A stretch of DNA of 64,000 nucleotides from Streptomyces sp. FIT100 (GTDB lineage: Bacteria; Actinomycetota; Actinomycetes; Streptomycetales; Streptomycetaceae). Position numbers and translations under genes: made by a program. The stretch is from NCBI RefSeq assembly GCF_024584805.1, contig NZ_CP075715.1, positions 4,288,526-4,352,525 of the forward strand. Direction: 5' to 3'. Shown here in pieces: positions 33,056 to 42,432 of the stretch (within the stretch, counting starts at the first letter, position 1; each line of letters opens with the position of its first letter). The notes under the pieces are model-generated. The model was not told the origin of the DNA and searched no databases. It worked only from the letters and a program-made list of their open reading frames with translations.

Positions 33056-34162
33056 ATGAACCGCCCTGTCGCCGGGCCGCGCAAGCCCGCGCTCGCGGTC
33101 GTCGGCGCGACCGGGGCCGTCGGCGCGGTGATGCTCCAGATCCTGTCCCAGCGTGCGGACGTGTGGGGCGAGATACGCCTGGTCGCCTCGGTGCGCTCGG
33201 CCGGCCGCAAGCTGTCCGTGCGCGGCGAGGAGACCGAGGTCGTCGCGCTCTCCGAGGAGGCGCTGACAGGCATCGACGTCGCGCTGTTCCTGGTGCCGGC
33301 CCAGGTGGCCGCCCAGTGGGCGCCGATCGCCGCCGCCAAGGGTGCTGTCGTCGTGGACAATTCAGCTGCTTTCCGGCTGGACCCGGATGTTCCGCTCGTT
33401 GTGCCCGAGATCAACCCCCATGCCGTACGGGTCCGTCCGCGCGGCATCGTCGCGAGCCCCGGCGACACCACCCTGGCCATGATCGTCGCGGTGGGCGCGC
33501 TGCATGCCGAGTTCGGCGTGGACGAGCTCGTCGTCTCCGCGTACCAGGCGGTCAGCGGCGCCGGGCTCGGCGGCGTCGAGGCGCTGCGCACCCAGCTCGC
33601 CGTGGTCGCGGGCACGGAACTGGGCACGCACCCCGGCGATGTGCGCCGCGCCGTCGGCGACGGCACCGGTCCGTTCCCCGCCCCCATGGCGCTCAACGTG
33701 GTGCCGTGGTCCGGGGCGCTCGCGGAGGACGGCTGGTCCACCGAGGAGCTCGCGATCAGGGCCGAGACGCGCAAGATCCTGGACCTGCCCGAACTCAGGG
33801 TCTCCGCGACGTGTGTGCGGGTGCCGGTCGTCACCGCCCACTCGGTCTCCGTGCATGCCCGTTTCGAGCGCGAGGTGAGCGTCGAGCGGGCGCACGAGAT
33901 CCTCGCCACCTCGCCCGGCGTGGTGCTCTGCGACGACCCTGGCGCGGGGGAGTTCCCCACGCCCGCGGATGTGGTCGGGACCGATCCGACCTGGGTCGGC
34001 CGGGTCCGGCGGGCCATGGACGATCCGCGTGCGCTCGAACTCTTCGTGTGCGGCGACAACTTGCGCAAGGGCGCTGCGCTGAACACCGCCCAGATCGCCG
34101 AGGCGATCGCCAGGAGCCTGCCCGAGAGCGGTGCCGCGCCGGTCCCCGTAGCGGAATTCTGA
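33056..34162 (+). CDS. Aspartate-semialdehyde-dehydrogenase-like protein lacking the catalytic cysteine
   Basis: 368 aa. The fold is clear: NADP loop VVGATGAVG, VVDNSAAFRLDPDVPLVVPEIN, VVSAYQAVSGAGLGGVEAL, RVPVVTAHSVSVHA with the catalytic His region, and LFVCGDNLRKGAALNT. The active-site motif ANPNCTT, however, reads ASPGDTT (about 33454-33472), with GAC in place of the cysteine codon. The cysteine forms the acyl-enzyme, so normal activity is not expected. Another functional asd elsewhere in the genome is likely. Its conservation otherwise, and its place after ask, suggest a retained, possibly regulatory or altered, role. Confidence 0.93.
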   Translation: MNRPVAGPRKPALAVVGATGAVGAVMLQILSQRADVWGEIRLVASVRSAGRKLSVRGEETEVVALSEEALTGIDVALFLVPAQVAAQWAPIAAAKGAVVVDNSAAFRLDPDVPLVVPEINPHAVRVRPRGIVASPGDTTLAMIVAVGALHAEFGVDELVVSAYQAVSGAGLGGVEALRTQLAVVAGTELGTHPGDVRRAVGDGTGPFPAPMALNVVPWSGALAEDGWSTEELAIRAETRKILDLPELRVSATCVRVPVVTAHSVSVHARFEREVSVERAHEILATSPGVVLCDDPGAGEFPTPADVVGTDPTWVGRVRRAMDDPRALELFVCGDNLRKGAALNTAQIAEAIARSLPESGAAPVPVAEF

Positions 34163-34440
34163 GTACCGCTCATCGCAGATGTTTGTAGGATCTGTGAACA
34201 CCCTGTGAGCAAGTCTCTTGCATGTACCACTTGAACTGGGGTGATGGCATGTTCGACGATGCTTTCCTGCCATTCTGCAACCGGTGGGCGGGTGGGAAGC
34301 GTCTTTGCGGTCGCCCCTTCATGGTGCCGCGATAAATGGGGCATTGGGGAAGAGCGATTACGCATGAGGGCATACGGTGCACCGTCAAAAGCGGTGGCGC
34401 GCGCGTACAACCCTGACGGGGGGAAGCGTGTCCAACAGGC

Positions 34441-35163
34441 GTGGCAGAGGTACTCGACATCACAGCGGTGGTCCCGGTGCGCGGCAGAGCGGCCGTGCTG
34501 CCGCCCCGCGTCGTCGGCGTGGCCGGCGGGGTCCCGGTGCGCGGAGCCGCAGTGCGTCCGCTCCGGCGTCCCCGGACGGCCGGCGGCATGCCGGTGATCG
34601 CCCCCATGCCCTCCACTCGTCCCACCGGCATCCCGTCGCAGCGCGAGGGCGCTGACGACGCGATGGCCGCAGGCACGACCGTCGACCACCTCACCGAGAC
34701 CTACCGCGCCCACTACCGGTCGCTGCTCGGCCTCGCCGCGCTCCTGCTCGACGACACCGCGTCCTGCGAGGACGTCGTCCAGGAGGCGTTCATCCGCGTC
34801 CACTCGGCGCGCAGAAGGGTCCGGGACCCCGAGAAGACCCTCGCCTACCTCCGGCAGACCGTCGTCAATCTGTCGCGCTCCGCGCTGCGCCGGCGGATCC
34901 TCGGGCTGAAGCTGCTCTCCAAGCCGATGCCGGACATGGCGAGCGCCGAAGAGGGCGCGTACGACCAGCTGGAGCGGGACGCGCTGATCAAGGCGATGCG
35001 CGGGCTCCAGCGGCGCCAGCGCGAGGTCCTCGTGCTGCGGTACTTCGCGGACATGACGGAGGCTCAGGTCGCCGAGACCCTGGGCATCTCGCTGGGCTCG
35101 GTGAAGGCGTACGGCTCGCGGGGCATCGCGGCGCTGCGCGTCGCCATGGGGGCCTCGGCATGA
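34441..35163 (+). CDS. SigE-family ECF sigma factor
   Basis: 240 aa from GTG at 34441 (GGGGGG about 14 nt upstream, rather far, so the start is uncertain). The first ~80 residues are Pro/Arg/Val rich and poorly conserved in type. The sigma domains follow: region 2 with RAHYRSLLGLAALLLDDTASCEDVVQEAFIRV, and region 4 with LQRRQREVLVLRYFADMTEAQVAETLGISLGSVKAYGSRGIAAL. The next gene overlaps by ATGA and encodes a membrane protein of anti-sigma layout. Target promoters are unknown. Confidence 0.9.
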   Translation: MAEVLDITAVVPVRGRAAVLPPRVVGVAGGVPVRGAAVRPLRRPRTAGGMPVIAPMPSTRPTGIPSQREGADDAMAAGTTVDHLTETYRAHYRSLLGLAALLLDDTASCEDVVQEAFIRVHSARRRVRDPEKTLAYLRQTVVNLSRSALRRRILGLKLLSKPMPDMASAEEGAYDQLERDALIKAMRGLQRRQREVLVLRYFADMTEAQVAETLGISLGSVKAYGSRGIAALRVAMGASA

Positions 35164-36548
35164 ACAGACGAGAGCACGGCCGCGAAGACGGGAACGGGCA
35201 CGATTTCGGGCCAGAGGGCGGGTCCGGGCATGATCGTGGGCGGGAAGCTGAGCTGTACGGGCCGGACGGGCCGTTGAACGACCGGACTGGGAACGGAATT
35301 GTGAACCACGGGCCGCTGGACGACATGCACGGCAAGCGGGAGAACGGGCGAGATGCCGGCCCGCTGGGCGGCGACGCACCGGGCCGCGCGGCGGGCGACG
35401 CGCTCGGCCGCGGTGATGGCCTGGACGGGCTCCGGGCCGCGCTCGGAGGTACCGCCTTCGGAGGCGGGGCTTCGGGCGGCTCTCCGGGTGGCGTTTCGGG
35501 CGGGGCTTCGGGTGGCTCTTCGGGTGGGGCTTCGGGCGGAGAGGAGCTGGACGCGCTGGGCGGCGACGAACTGGCCCTGCGCCGGATGCTCCACGACGCC
35601 GTCGACGACCTGGCTCCCTCCGACGGTGCCCTCGACCACCTCCGCAAGGCCGTGCCGGCTCGGCGCGCCCGCAAGCGGCAGGCGCTCGTCGGCCTGGCGG
35701 CCTCGGTGATCCTGCTCGGCACCGCCGTCCCGGCGTTCGTCCACGTCGCCAACACCGGTGGTCTCTCGGGCGACCTGACCGGCATCAACGCCGGTCACGG
35801 CGAGGAGGCCCAGGGCGGCACCGGCACCGAGACCGGCGGCGAGGAAGGCGAGCAGGGCACCGGCGGCTTCAGCGGGGAGACCCCGGGCTCCGCCGGCACG
35901 GCCGACGCGTCCCAGAAGCCGGTGCTGCCGGGCGTCGGCTCGGCCTCCGCGTCACCGGGCGCCACCGTCGTCCCGGCGGACAGCATTCCCGCCACCACGC
36001 CCACCTGCTCATCGGGTCAGCTCGGTGTGGACAGGACGGAACTCGGCGCCCCTGACACCGAGGGCAAGGTGTACGGCACGTTCCGCATCGCCAATGTCTC
36101 CGGCACCGAATGCGCGGTCACCGGCGGCGGCACGGTCGCCGTGCAGGCGATCGGCGCGGCCGACGCGGCGAAGATCAGTGTGGTCGAGCACACGGCGGGC
36201 GACGCCGCGAGCGGCCTGCCCGACCCGGCCTCCCAGGCCGGCGCGCTCGTCCTCAAGCCCGCGACGTCGTACGAGGTGAAGTTCGCCTTCGTGCCCTCCG
36301 AGACCTGTCCCACGACCGGCGAACCCTCGCCCGACCCCTCGCCCACGGACGGCGCTTCGGGCATGACCGACGGCGCGGGGTCGAGCACCACCGAGACCCA
36401 GCTCGGCACCGCGGACGGCGGCGGCACGGCGGACGGCAGCATCTCGGTCGCGCACACCCCGGAGGCCGGAGCCCCGGTCGCCGAGACGACCATTCCGAAC
36501 GCCTGCGCAGGAACGATCTACCGCACAGGCGTGCTGAACGCCCCCTGA
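35160..36548 (+). CDS. Membrane protein of anti-sigma layout, partner of the SigE-type sigma
   Basis: 462 aa. The first ~175 residues are cytoplasmic and low-complexity: a Gly/Asp/Arg/His-rich leader, a stretch of (G)GASGGS repeats (about 103-127), then LRRMLHDAVDDLAPSDGALDHLRKAVPARRARKR. One membrane helix (about 181-200) leads to an outer Thr/Ser/Gly linker and a beta domain (about 280-462) with paired cysteines. The ATGA overlap with the sigma gene supports a functional pair. No ZAS anti-sigma zinc motif is visible, so the mechanism is open. Confidence 0.82.
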   Translation: MNRREHGREDGNGHDFGPEGGSGHDRGREAELYGPDGPLNDRTGNGIVNHGPLDDMHGKRENGRDAGPLGGDAPGRAAGDALGRGDGLDGLRAALGGTAFGGGASGGSPGGVSGGASGGSSGGASGGEELDALGGDELALRRMLHDAVDDLAPSDGALDHLRKAVPARRARKRQALVGLAASVILLGTAVPAFVHVANTGGLSGDLTGINAGHGEEAQGGTGTETGGEEGEQGTGGFSGETPGSAGTADASQKPVLPGVGSASASPGATVVPADSIPATTPTCSSGQLGVDRTELGAPDTEGKVYGTFRIANVSGTECAVTGGGTVAVQAIGAADAAKISVVEHTAGDAASGLPDPASQAGALVLKPATSYEVKFAFVPSETCPTTGEPSPDPSPTDGASGMTDGAGSSTTETQLGTADGGGTADGSISVAHTPEAGAPVAETTIPNACAGTIYRTGVLNAP

Positions 36549-36626
36549 CGCGACCGCCCGGGGTGGGTGAGGGCACGTGAGGGGTACGCCGGGTCGGGCT
36601 GCGGACGACGCGGCCCGCCCCGCGCT

Positions 36627-37376
36627 CTACGCCGGGTCGAGACCGAGCGCCTGGTCCTTCGCCGCCTCAGCCTCGCGCCGCACGAAGCGGAACCACATGA
36701 ACAGCACGAAGCCCGCGAACGCGAACCACTCCAACGTGTAGCCGAGGTTCTGGAACGCCTTCAGGTCGAGCGTGCTGCCCCGCGGCGCCGCCGCGGGCAC
36801 GGGCTTCATCCCGTCCGGTGCGGCGGGCAGCGTGATCCACGCGTCGTACACGTCGTCCGGCACCAGATTCACCAGCGACGCCGCGCTGATCATGCCCAGC
36901 CGCCCGGGCGCCGCCCCGCCGGCAGCGCTCGCCCCGTCGCTGCTCGTCGTCTCGGACGCCTGCAGGGCGCCGGTCACCGTCACCTCGCCGGCGGGCGCGG
37001 CCGGCGCCTTCGCCCCGGCGGGCAGCCAGCCGCGCACGACCGGCAGGGCCTTGCCGCTGCCGGTGCGCAGCAGCGTCAGCACATACGAGCCGCGCTTGCC
37101 GTCCAGCTGCCGCTCCGGCACGAGGAACTGCTCCCCGTACCGGCCGGTCGCCGTCGCGTGCCGCCCCGATGTCTCCTTGTCGACGGGCAGCAGCTCGTCG
37201 AGCGGCACGGCGGCCCGCTTGCCGGGGTCGGGCCGCTGCTCGGCGGCCCGGTGTGTGTCGACGCGGTCCTCGAACCTGCCGAGCTGCCAGGTCCCCATGA
37301 AGACGCAGAAGGGGATGCTCAGCGCGACGAACACATTGATTCCCCACCAGCGGGGAGTCAGCAGGAACCGGTACAC
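36627..37376 (-). CDS. SURF1 family cytochrome oxidase assembly protein
   Basis: 249 aa from GTG at 37376 with GGAGGGG upstream. Two membrane helices (about 12-30 and 216-236) frame an extracytoplasmic domain with SURF1 marks: GTWQLGR near the N-terminus, VPLDELLP, ATGRY, RGWLPAG and LGYTLEWFAFAGFVLFMWFRF at the end. SURF1 helps assemble haem-copper oxidases. The neighbouring genes are unrelated. Confidence 0.94.
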   Translation of the reverse strand: MYRFLLTPRWWGINVFVALSIPFCVFMGTWQLGRFEDRVDTHRAAEQRPDPGKRAAVPLDELLPVDKETSGRHATATGRYGEQFLVPERQLDGKRGSYVLTLLRTGSGKALPVVRGWLPAGAKAPAAPAGEVTVTGALQASETTSSDGASAAGGAAPGRLGMISAASLVNLVPDDVYDAWITLPAAPDGMKPVPAAAPRGSTLDLKAFQNLGYTLEWFAFAGFVLFMWFRFVRREAEAAKDQALGLDPA

Positions 37377-37413
37377 CCCTCCACGGTACGGAACGCCGCT
37401 CCTACTTCCGTCC

Positions 37414-37472
37414 TCGGGTCCTCCCTCGGGTCCTCGTTCGGGTCCTCCTTCGTGTCCCCCTCGTGTCCTCGA
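37414..37472. repeat. Five 12-bp tandem repeats
   Basis: TCGGGTCCTCCC-type units (three TCGGGTCCTCNN, one shortened to 11 bp, one TCGTGTCCTCGA) fill the gap between the convergent-reading tail of the S9 peptidase and the SURF1 start. Confidence 0.85.
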
Positions 37473-37493
37473 TTCCGCGGAGTGTCCGCGGCT

Positions 37494-39365
37494 CTACTTC
37501 AGATGCCGCTCGGCGAAGGCCAGCTCCAGCCGCACCTGCTTGATGCGCTCCTCGACCACCAGCGAGCCGTGCCCCGCGTCGTACCGGTACACCTCGTGCA
37601 CGGCGTCCCTGGCCGCGAGGCGGTCCACATAGTTCTCGACCTGGCGGATCGGGCAGCGCGGGTCGTTGACCCCCGCCGAGATGTAAACCGGCACCTTCAC
37701 CGCGTCGACGTAGGTGATCGGCGACGACGCCTCGTACCGCTCGGGCACCTCTTCCGGAGTGCCGCCCAGAAGCGTGCGGTCCATCGCCTTGAGGGCCTCC
37801 ATCTCGTCGTGGTACGCCGTCACGTAGTCCGCGACGGGCACCGCGGCGAGCCCCAGCGCCCAGGCGTCCGGCTGGGTGCCGAGCCCGAGCAGGGTCAGAT
37901 AGCCGCCCCACGAGCCGCCCGCCAGCACCAGCTTCGCCGGGTCGGCGAGCCCGGAGGCCACGGCCCACTCACGGACCGCCGCGATGTCCTCCAGCTCGAT
38001 CAGACCCACCCGGTGCTTGAGCGCGTCCGTCCACTCCCGCCCGTACCCCGTCGAGCCCCGGTAGTTCACCCGCACCACCGCATAGCCGTGGTCCACCCAG
38101 GCGGCGGGACCGGCCGCGAACGCGTCGCTGTCGTGCCACGTCGGGCCGCCGTGGATCTCGAAGACCGTCGGGAACGGGCCCTCGCCCGCCGGCCGCTGCA
38201 CCAGCGCGTGGATCCGGCCGCCCGGCCCGTCCACCCACGCGTCCTCCACCGCCACCGAGCCCGGTGCCTGTATCCCCGGCGGGTCCAGCACCTCCCGGCC
38301 CGTCGTGGAGCGCACCTTCGGCGGCTGCGCGGCCGAGGACCACAGATACTCGACCGTGCCGTCCGGCCGGGCCGTCGCGCCCGAGACGGAGCCCGCCGGG
38401 GTCTCCACCCGGGTCAGCTCCCGTATCACCGGGTCGAAGCGCCACAGCTCACTGCGCGCCTCGAAGCTGTGCCCGATCAGCAGGGCCGAGCCGTCCGGAT
38501 ACCACTCGGCGCTCACATCGCCCGGCAGCTCGATCGCCAGGTCGGTCTGCTCGCCGGTCGCCACGTCCCACAGCATCGGCTCCCAGCGTCCGCGCCGCTG
38601 GTGCCCCACCAGCAGCCGGGTGTCCCCGTCCACCGGGGCGAAGCCCAGCACCTCCAGGCCCAGCTCGACCGTGCCGCCCTCGGTGTCGTCCAGCTCCGCG
38701 ACCAGCGAACCCGCCCCATCGCTCGCGGCGTGGGAGGTGCCGCCGATCCGGACCACGCGCAGCGCCGAGTGCATCGCGTCGCCGTGCTCCGTGTGCTCGA
38801 TGGCGACCAGCGTCCCGTCGTGCGAAAGATCACCGACGCCGGCCGACTCCCGGTGCCGGTAGATCTCGACGGGGTCGGCCCCGGGCCGGACGACGTGGAT
38901 CGTCGTGCCCTCCTCGTCCGTCGAGCGGCCGACCACCGCCGTGCCGTCCCGCCCGAGCGCCAGCCCCGCGCTGTACGAGGAGGGGAGACCGGGGGCCGCG
39001 GGCTCGTCGGCCCCGCCGCCGAAGGGCTGCCGCAGCCACACCCCGAACTCGTCCCCGTCCCGGTCCGAGAACCACCAGACCCACTCGCCGTCGGGGGTCA
39101 GCACGCCGTCCGTCGTCCCGTTCGGCCGGTCGGTCACCTGGCGCTGCTCGCCGGTCGCGCGATCCCAGGCATACAGCTCGTACGTCCCCGTCGCGTTCGA
39201 GACGAAGAGCGAGCGGTCCGGGGCGTCCTCCGCCCAGTCGGGGAGCGAGACGCGCGGTGCCCGGAAGCGCCGCTCCCAGTCGGGCATGCCGCCGGCGGAC
39301 GCCGGCGCGGTGCTCGGCACGGGCTCGGAGGAGGAGCCCGGCGTGGACTCGGTGATCTCAGTCAT
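37494..39365 (-). CDS. S9 family prolyl-oligopeptidase-type peptidase
   Basis: 623 aa from ATG at 39365 (GGGGGG just before); an in-frame ATG lies 9 nt upstream. An N-terminal seven-bladed propeller (about 30-350: repeated DGEWVWW, DGTLVAIE and DGSALLIG blades) precedes an alpha/beta hydrolase domain (about 370-623). The nucleophile is in GGSWGGY, the Asp in NDPRCPI and the His in AGHGS. Such enzymes cut short peptides or acylaminoacyl peptides. There is no signal peptide, so it is cytoplasmic. Confidence 0.94.
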   Translation of the reverse strand: MTEITESTPGSSSEPVPSTAPASAGGMPDWERRFRAPRVSLPDWAEDAPDRSLFVSNATGTYELYAWDRATGEQRQVTDRPNGTTDGVLTPDGEWVWWFSDRDGDEFGVWLRQPFGGGADEPAAPGLPSSYSAGLALGRDGTAVVGRSTDEEGTTIHVVRPGADPVEIYRHRESAGVGDLSHDGTLVAIEHTEHGDAMHSALRVVRIGGTSHAASDGAGSLVAELDDTEGGTVELGLEVLGFAPVDGDTRLLVGHQRRGRWEPMLWDVATGEQTDLAIELPGDVSAEWYPDGSALLIGHSFEARSELWRFDPVIRELTRVETPAGSVSGATARPDGTVEYLWSSAAQPPKVRSTTGREVLDPPGIQAPGSVAVEDAWVDGPGGRIHALVQRPAGEGPFPTVFEIHGGPTWHDSDAFAAGPAAWVDHGYAVVRVNYRGSTGYGREWTDALKHRVGLIELEDIAAVREWAVASGLADPAKLVLAGGSWGGYLTLLGLGTQPDAWALGLAAVPVADYVTAYHDEMEALKAMDRTLLGGTPEEVPERYEASSPITYVDAVKVPVYISAGVNDPRCPIRQVENYVDRLAARDAVHEVYRYDAGHGSLVVEERIKQVRLELAFAERHLK

Positions 39366-39436
39366 GCCCCCCATTCTGCGCCGCCCCGCCCACAAACCGT
39401 TCGCGTCGTCCGCAGCCTGTGGATAACCTCCGCGGC

Positions 39437-40273
39437 ATGTACTCACCGCCTCCGGCCGACTGGCGCGAGACGAATCGTTCCCGCTGGGACGAACGCGTCC
39501 CCATCCACGTCGCGGGCGACTTCTACGACCTCGCGGCCTTCCGCGCGGGTGAGGACTCGCTGCGCGACTTCGAGACGGCCGAGGCAGGCGACGTCTCCGG
39601 CCGCTCCCTGCTCCACCTCCAGTGCCACATCGGCCTGGACACCCTCTCGTGGGCCCGCCGCGGCGCCTCTCGCGTCGTCGGACTCGACTTCTCCGAGCCC
39701 GCCGTCGAAGCCGCCCGCACACTCGCCGCGGACCTCGGCCTCGGCCCCGACAGGGCGGCGTTCGTCGCCGCCGACGTGTACGACGCGGCCGAGGCCGTGC
39801 CCGACACCTCGTACGACATCGTCTACACCGGCGTCGGCGCACTGAACTGGCTCCCCGACGTCACCCGCTGGGCCGAGACGGCCGCCGCGCTCGTCGCACC
39901 GGGCGGCTTCCTCTACCTCGCCGAGTTCCACCCGCTGACCGACAGCCTCGACGACGCGACCGGCTCCCGGGTCACGCACGACTACTTCGCCCGCGACGCC
40001 TGGATCGACGAGACCCCGGGCACGTACGCGGACTTCGACGCACGGACCGTCCACAACCGCAGCGTGGAGTGGCAGCACCCGATAGGCGAGGTCGTCTCGG
40101 CCATCGCCGCCGCCGGTCTGCGCATCGAGTTCCTGCACGAGCACGACGTCTCGCTCTTCGCGCGCTTCGGCTCGCTGAGGCGCCACGACGACGGCTACCA
40201 CCGCTTCCCGGCGGACCGCCCGCGCATCCCGCTGATGTACTCGCTGAAGGCGACGAAGCAGGCCACGGGCTGA
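39437..40273 (+). CDS. Class I SAM-dependent methyltransferase
   Basis: 278 aa from ATG at 39437. The SAM motif I is LLHLQCHIGLDTLSWARRG, with VVGLDFSEPAVEAAR as motif II and DIVYTGVGALNWLPD as the later acidic motif. The substrate is unknown; related proteins are small-molecule methylases. There is no ribosome-binding site, but TAACCT is exactly seven nt upstream, the same geometry as in the aminotransferase gene, so a leaderless mRNA is likely. It is divergent from the S9 peptidase, 71 bp apart. Confidence 0.9.
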   Translation: MYSPPPADWRETNRSRWDERVPIHVAGDFYDLAAFRAGEDSLRDFETAEAGDVSGRSLLHLQCHIGLDTLSWARRGASRVVGLDFSEPAVEAARTLAADLGLGPDRAAFVAADVYDAAEAVPDTSYDIVYTGVGALNWLPDVTRWAETAAALVAPGGFLYLAEFHPLTDSLDDATGSRVTHDYFARDAWIDETPGTYADFDARTVHNRSVEWQHPIGEVVSAIAAAGLRIEFLHEHDVSLFARFGSLRRHDDGYHRFPADRPRIPLMYSLKATKQATG

Positions 40274-40440
40274 TGTCCGGCGGCGGGTCCGCACTCCCCC
40301 GTACAACCCTGCCGGGGACCCGCGAGCGGATCCGCGGCAGGCGGCCTGCGTCCGGTTCAGGCGCGAGTGCCGGGCGACTGGCACGTCCCCCTGGTCGGGC
40401 GCTGCCGAGCGCCGAGCGCCGAGCGCCGCGGAGCCGGGCG

Positions 40441-42279
40441 TCACCGGTCGGCGACGTAGGCGACGAGCTTCGCCATGTTGCCGGTGAAGGCCGAGGTCGT
40501 GATCCCCTGGGCGCTCTCACCCGGCTGGTACGGCGGCTCCGCCGGCGGATCGGCGGGGTTGTAGGGGGAGGTGTCGTATGTGTCGCCGACGTGCTTGCTC
40601 ATATAGGCCGTGCCGTCGTACGGGGTGCGGGGAGCCGGGCCGCGGTACGGGTTGGTCGTGGTGCCCACCGGGGTGATCCAGTGGTCCTTGGTGCCGAGAC
40701 CGGTCACGAGGGCGTCCGCCTGCGCGTCGGTCACCACGGGGAGCGTGAACTCGGCCTCCCGGAAGAGATCCGTCGGTTCGAGGTCGCGGATGCCGAAGTA
40801 CCGGGGGAGTTCGTACGGGCTGCCGGGGGTGAGCGGGGACCGGGCGCGCAGCTCCGCCACCTCCGCGCGGCCCATCGCCATCAGCTCCTCGTACGTCGAC
40901 CTGAGGCCGGCGATGTCGACGGAGCGGCCGCCGGAGTAGTGGCTGAGCGTGTTCCGGTGGTCGTGGTCGTAGTAGTAGGCGCCGTTGCGGATGTTGGAGC
41001 CGAAGCGGTGGACGAACCGGGCGCGGTTGGTGCCCAGTTCGACGAAGGTCGGGTGCGTGCTGTTCTTCAGCAGCGGGTTCTCGCCCTTCTGCTCATCGGT
41101 GAGCGGGCAGCTCTCCAGCCACGCGATGGCCTCCGGTACGCGCCGCAGATAGGCGTGGTCGCCGGTCAGCCGGAAGTAGTGGAAGAGCTGGCGGACATTG
41201 GTCTGGGTGGTGTGGGTGGTCAGCGCCCGCGGCTCGTAGGAACGCGCTCCGGCGGGCGCTCCCGCGGGGCGGCCGTTCACGGCGTGGGCGAGGTGCTGGA
41301 GGCCCCAGCCGGCCTGGGGGCCGGGCTGCTGGAGCCGGTGCAGACAGGCCATGGCGCGCAGCACGGGCCGGTTCAGGTCCCGCCGCCCCAGCGTCGCGGC
41401 GCACATGAGCAGGAACTTGATGTTCTCGCCCAGCACGTCGTCGTTGAAGGTGACGTGCCGGGTGTAGTCGCCGTCCTCCATGCCGTGCCCGACGTCGCCG
41501 GGCAGCCAGGACGGCCGGGCGTCGGGCCAGGGGGTGTCACTGACCGAGCCGGAGAACGCGGGGAAGCGCTGCGGCCAGCCGCCGTCCGCGGGTCCGCCGC
41601 GCAGCTGTGCCCTGAGCATGAAGTCGATCACGCGGTTCAGCGCCGCCCTGAACGCGGGGTGCCTGCGCTCCACGTACAGGCGCAGGATCAGCTGGGCGGC
41701 GGCGGAGGTGCCTGCGTCGTCGAACGTGGCGTTGCCGTAGAAGTGCTGGAACTCCTCCAGCCGCCAGCCGTTGGCACCGATCGTGTCGTACCACCGGCGC
41801 AGCGCGCCCTCGCCGGCGAAGTCATGGATGTAGTTCCAGCCGCCTATGGGCAGTTGGGCCGCGACGAGCGCGAGCCCGGTGCGCTCCGCCGCACGGTAGA
41901 AGGTCTCGTCGCCGGTCGCGTGGTAGGCGTCGAGCAGGCTGTGTCCGACGGTGGGGGTGCCGGGCGGCTGGACCCAGCACATGGTGCGCCGTGCCTCCAT
42001 CTCGCCCCAGGTGGCGGAGAGATCGGGCAGATAGCTCCACACGTAGCCGCCGCGGTACGAGACCTGTTCATCCATGAAAACGGCCGCGCGGCTCATCGCG
42101 TGGGCGGCACCGCGCGTCGCGGACGGCGCGGGGGACGGCGCGTGTGCCAGTGCGGGGGACGGGCGGGCGGGTGCCTGCGCCGCGTGTGCCGGTGCGGCCG
42201 GGAGCCCCGACAGCGCGCCGAGGAGCACGGGTGCGGCGGCGAACCGGCCGAAGGTCCTGCGGTTCATGGGCGTCGTCAT
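40441..42279 (-). CDS. Tat-exported pectate lyase, PL10-like
   Basis: 612 aa from ATG at 42279 (GGAGG eight nt upstream). The Tat signal is NRRTFGRFAAAPVLL. The catalytic part has PL10-type segments: GGWPQRFPAFSG, then RHVTFNDDVLGENIKFLL, and a helical (alpha/alpha)-toroid pattern (TGDETFYRAAERTGLALVAAQLPIGGW, NATFDDAGTSAAAQLILRLY). PL10 enzymes split polygalacturonate by beta-elimination outside the cell. The C-terminal ~200 residues are not part of that core. A paired 9-bp box lies about 100 bp upstream. Confidence 0.82.
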   Translation of the reverse strand: MTTPMNRRTFGRFAAAPVLLGALSGLPAAPAHAAQAPARPSPALAHAPSPAPSATRGAAHAMSRAAVFMDEQVSYRGGYVWSYLPDLSATWGEMEARRTMCWVQPPGTPTVGHSLLDAYHATGDETFYRAAERTGLALVAAQLPIGGWNYIHDFAGEGALRRWYDTIGANGWRLEEFQHFYGNATFDDAGTSAAAQLILRLYVERRHPAFRAALNRVIDFMLRAQLRGGPADGGWPQRFPAFSGSVSDTPWPDARPSWLPGDVGHGMEDGDYTRHVTFNDDVLGENIKFLLMCAATLGRRDLNRPVLRAMACLHRLQQPGPQAGWGLQHLAHAVNGRPAGAPAGARSYEPRALTTHTTQTNVRQLFHYFRLTGDHAYLRRVPEAIAWLESCPLTDEQKGENPLLKNSTHPTFVELGTNRARFVHRFGSNIRNGAYYYDHDHRNTLSHYSGGRSVDIAGLRSTYEELMAMGRAEVAELRARSPLTPGSPYELPRYFGIRDLEPTDLFREAEFTLPVVTDAQADALVTGLGTKDHWITPVGTTTNPYRGPAPRTPYDGTAYMSKHVGDTYDTSPYNPADPPAEPPYQPGESAQGITTSAFTGNMAKLVAYVADR

Positions 42280-42380
42280 GGGGTGCGCCTCCAGGCACGG
42301 CGGAAGCCGCAACTGCGTTGCGGGGGAAGGGGGGAGTGGCTGCCCCTACGCCTACCACCCGCTCTTCGCGGTGCTCAAGA

Positions 42381-42408
42381 GTTCGTATCAATGATTTTTG
42401 TTCATATC
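42381..42408. promoter_or_regulatory. Two GTTCRTATC boxes in an AT-rich patch
   Basis: GTTCGTATC (42381-42389) and GTTCATATC (42400-42408) are directly repeated 19 bp apart in the only AT-rich stretch of this region, upstream of the pectate lyase start. They are a candidate operator or activator site for pectin control. Confidence 0.5.
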
Positions 42409-42432
42409 CATGACCGGTGGTGGTGTGGCGGG

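Noticed and set aside
34232..34440. Short peptide genes between asd-like and sigma genes
   Set aside because: Several ATGs occur in the AT-richer stretch, but frames are short or unsupported by ribosome-binding sites.
31423..35379. 1318-codon minus-strand frame opposite ask, asd-like and sigma genes
   Set aside because: It crosses several well-supported genes and intergenic gaps with no recognisable domain; an antisense artefact of codon bias.
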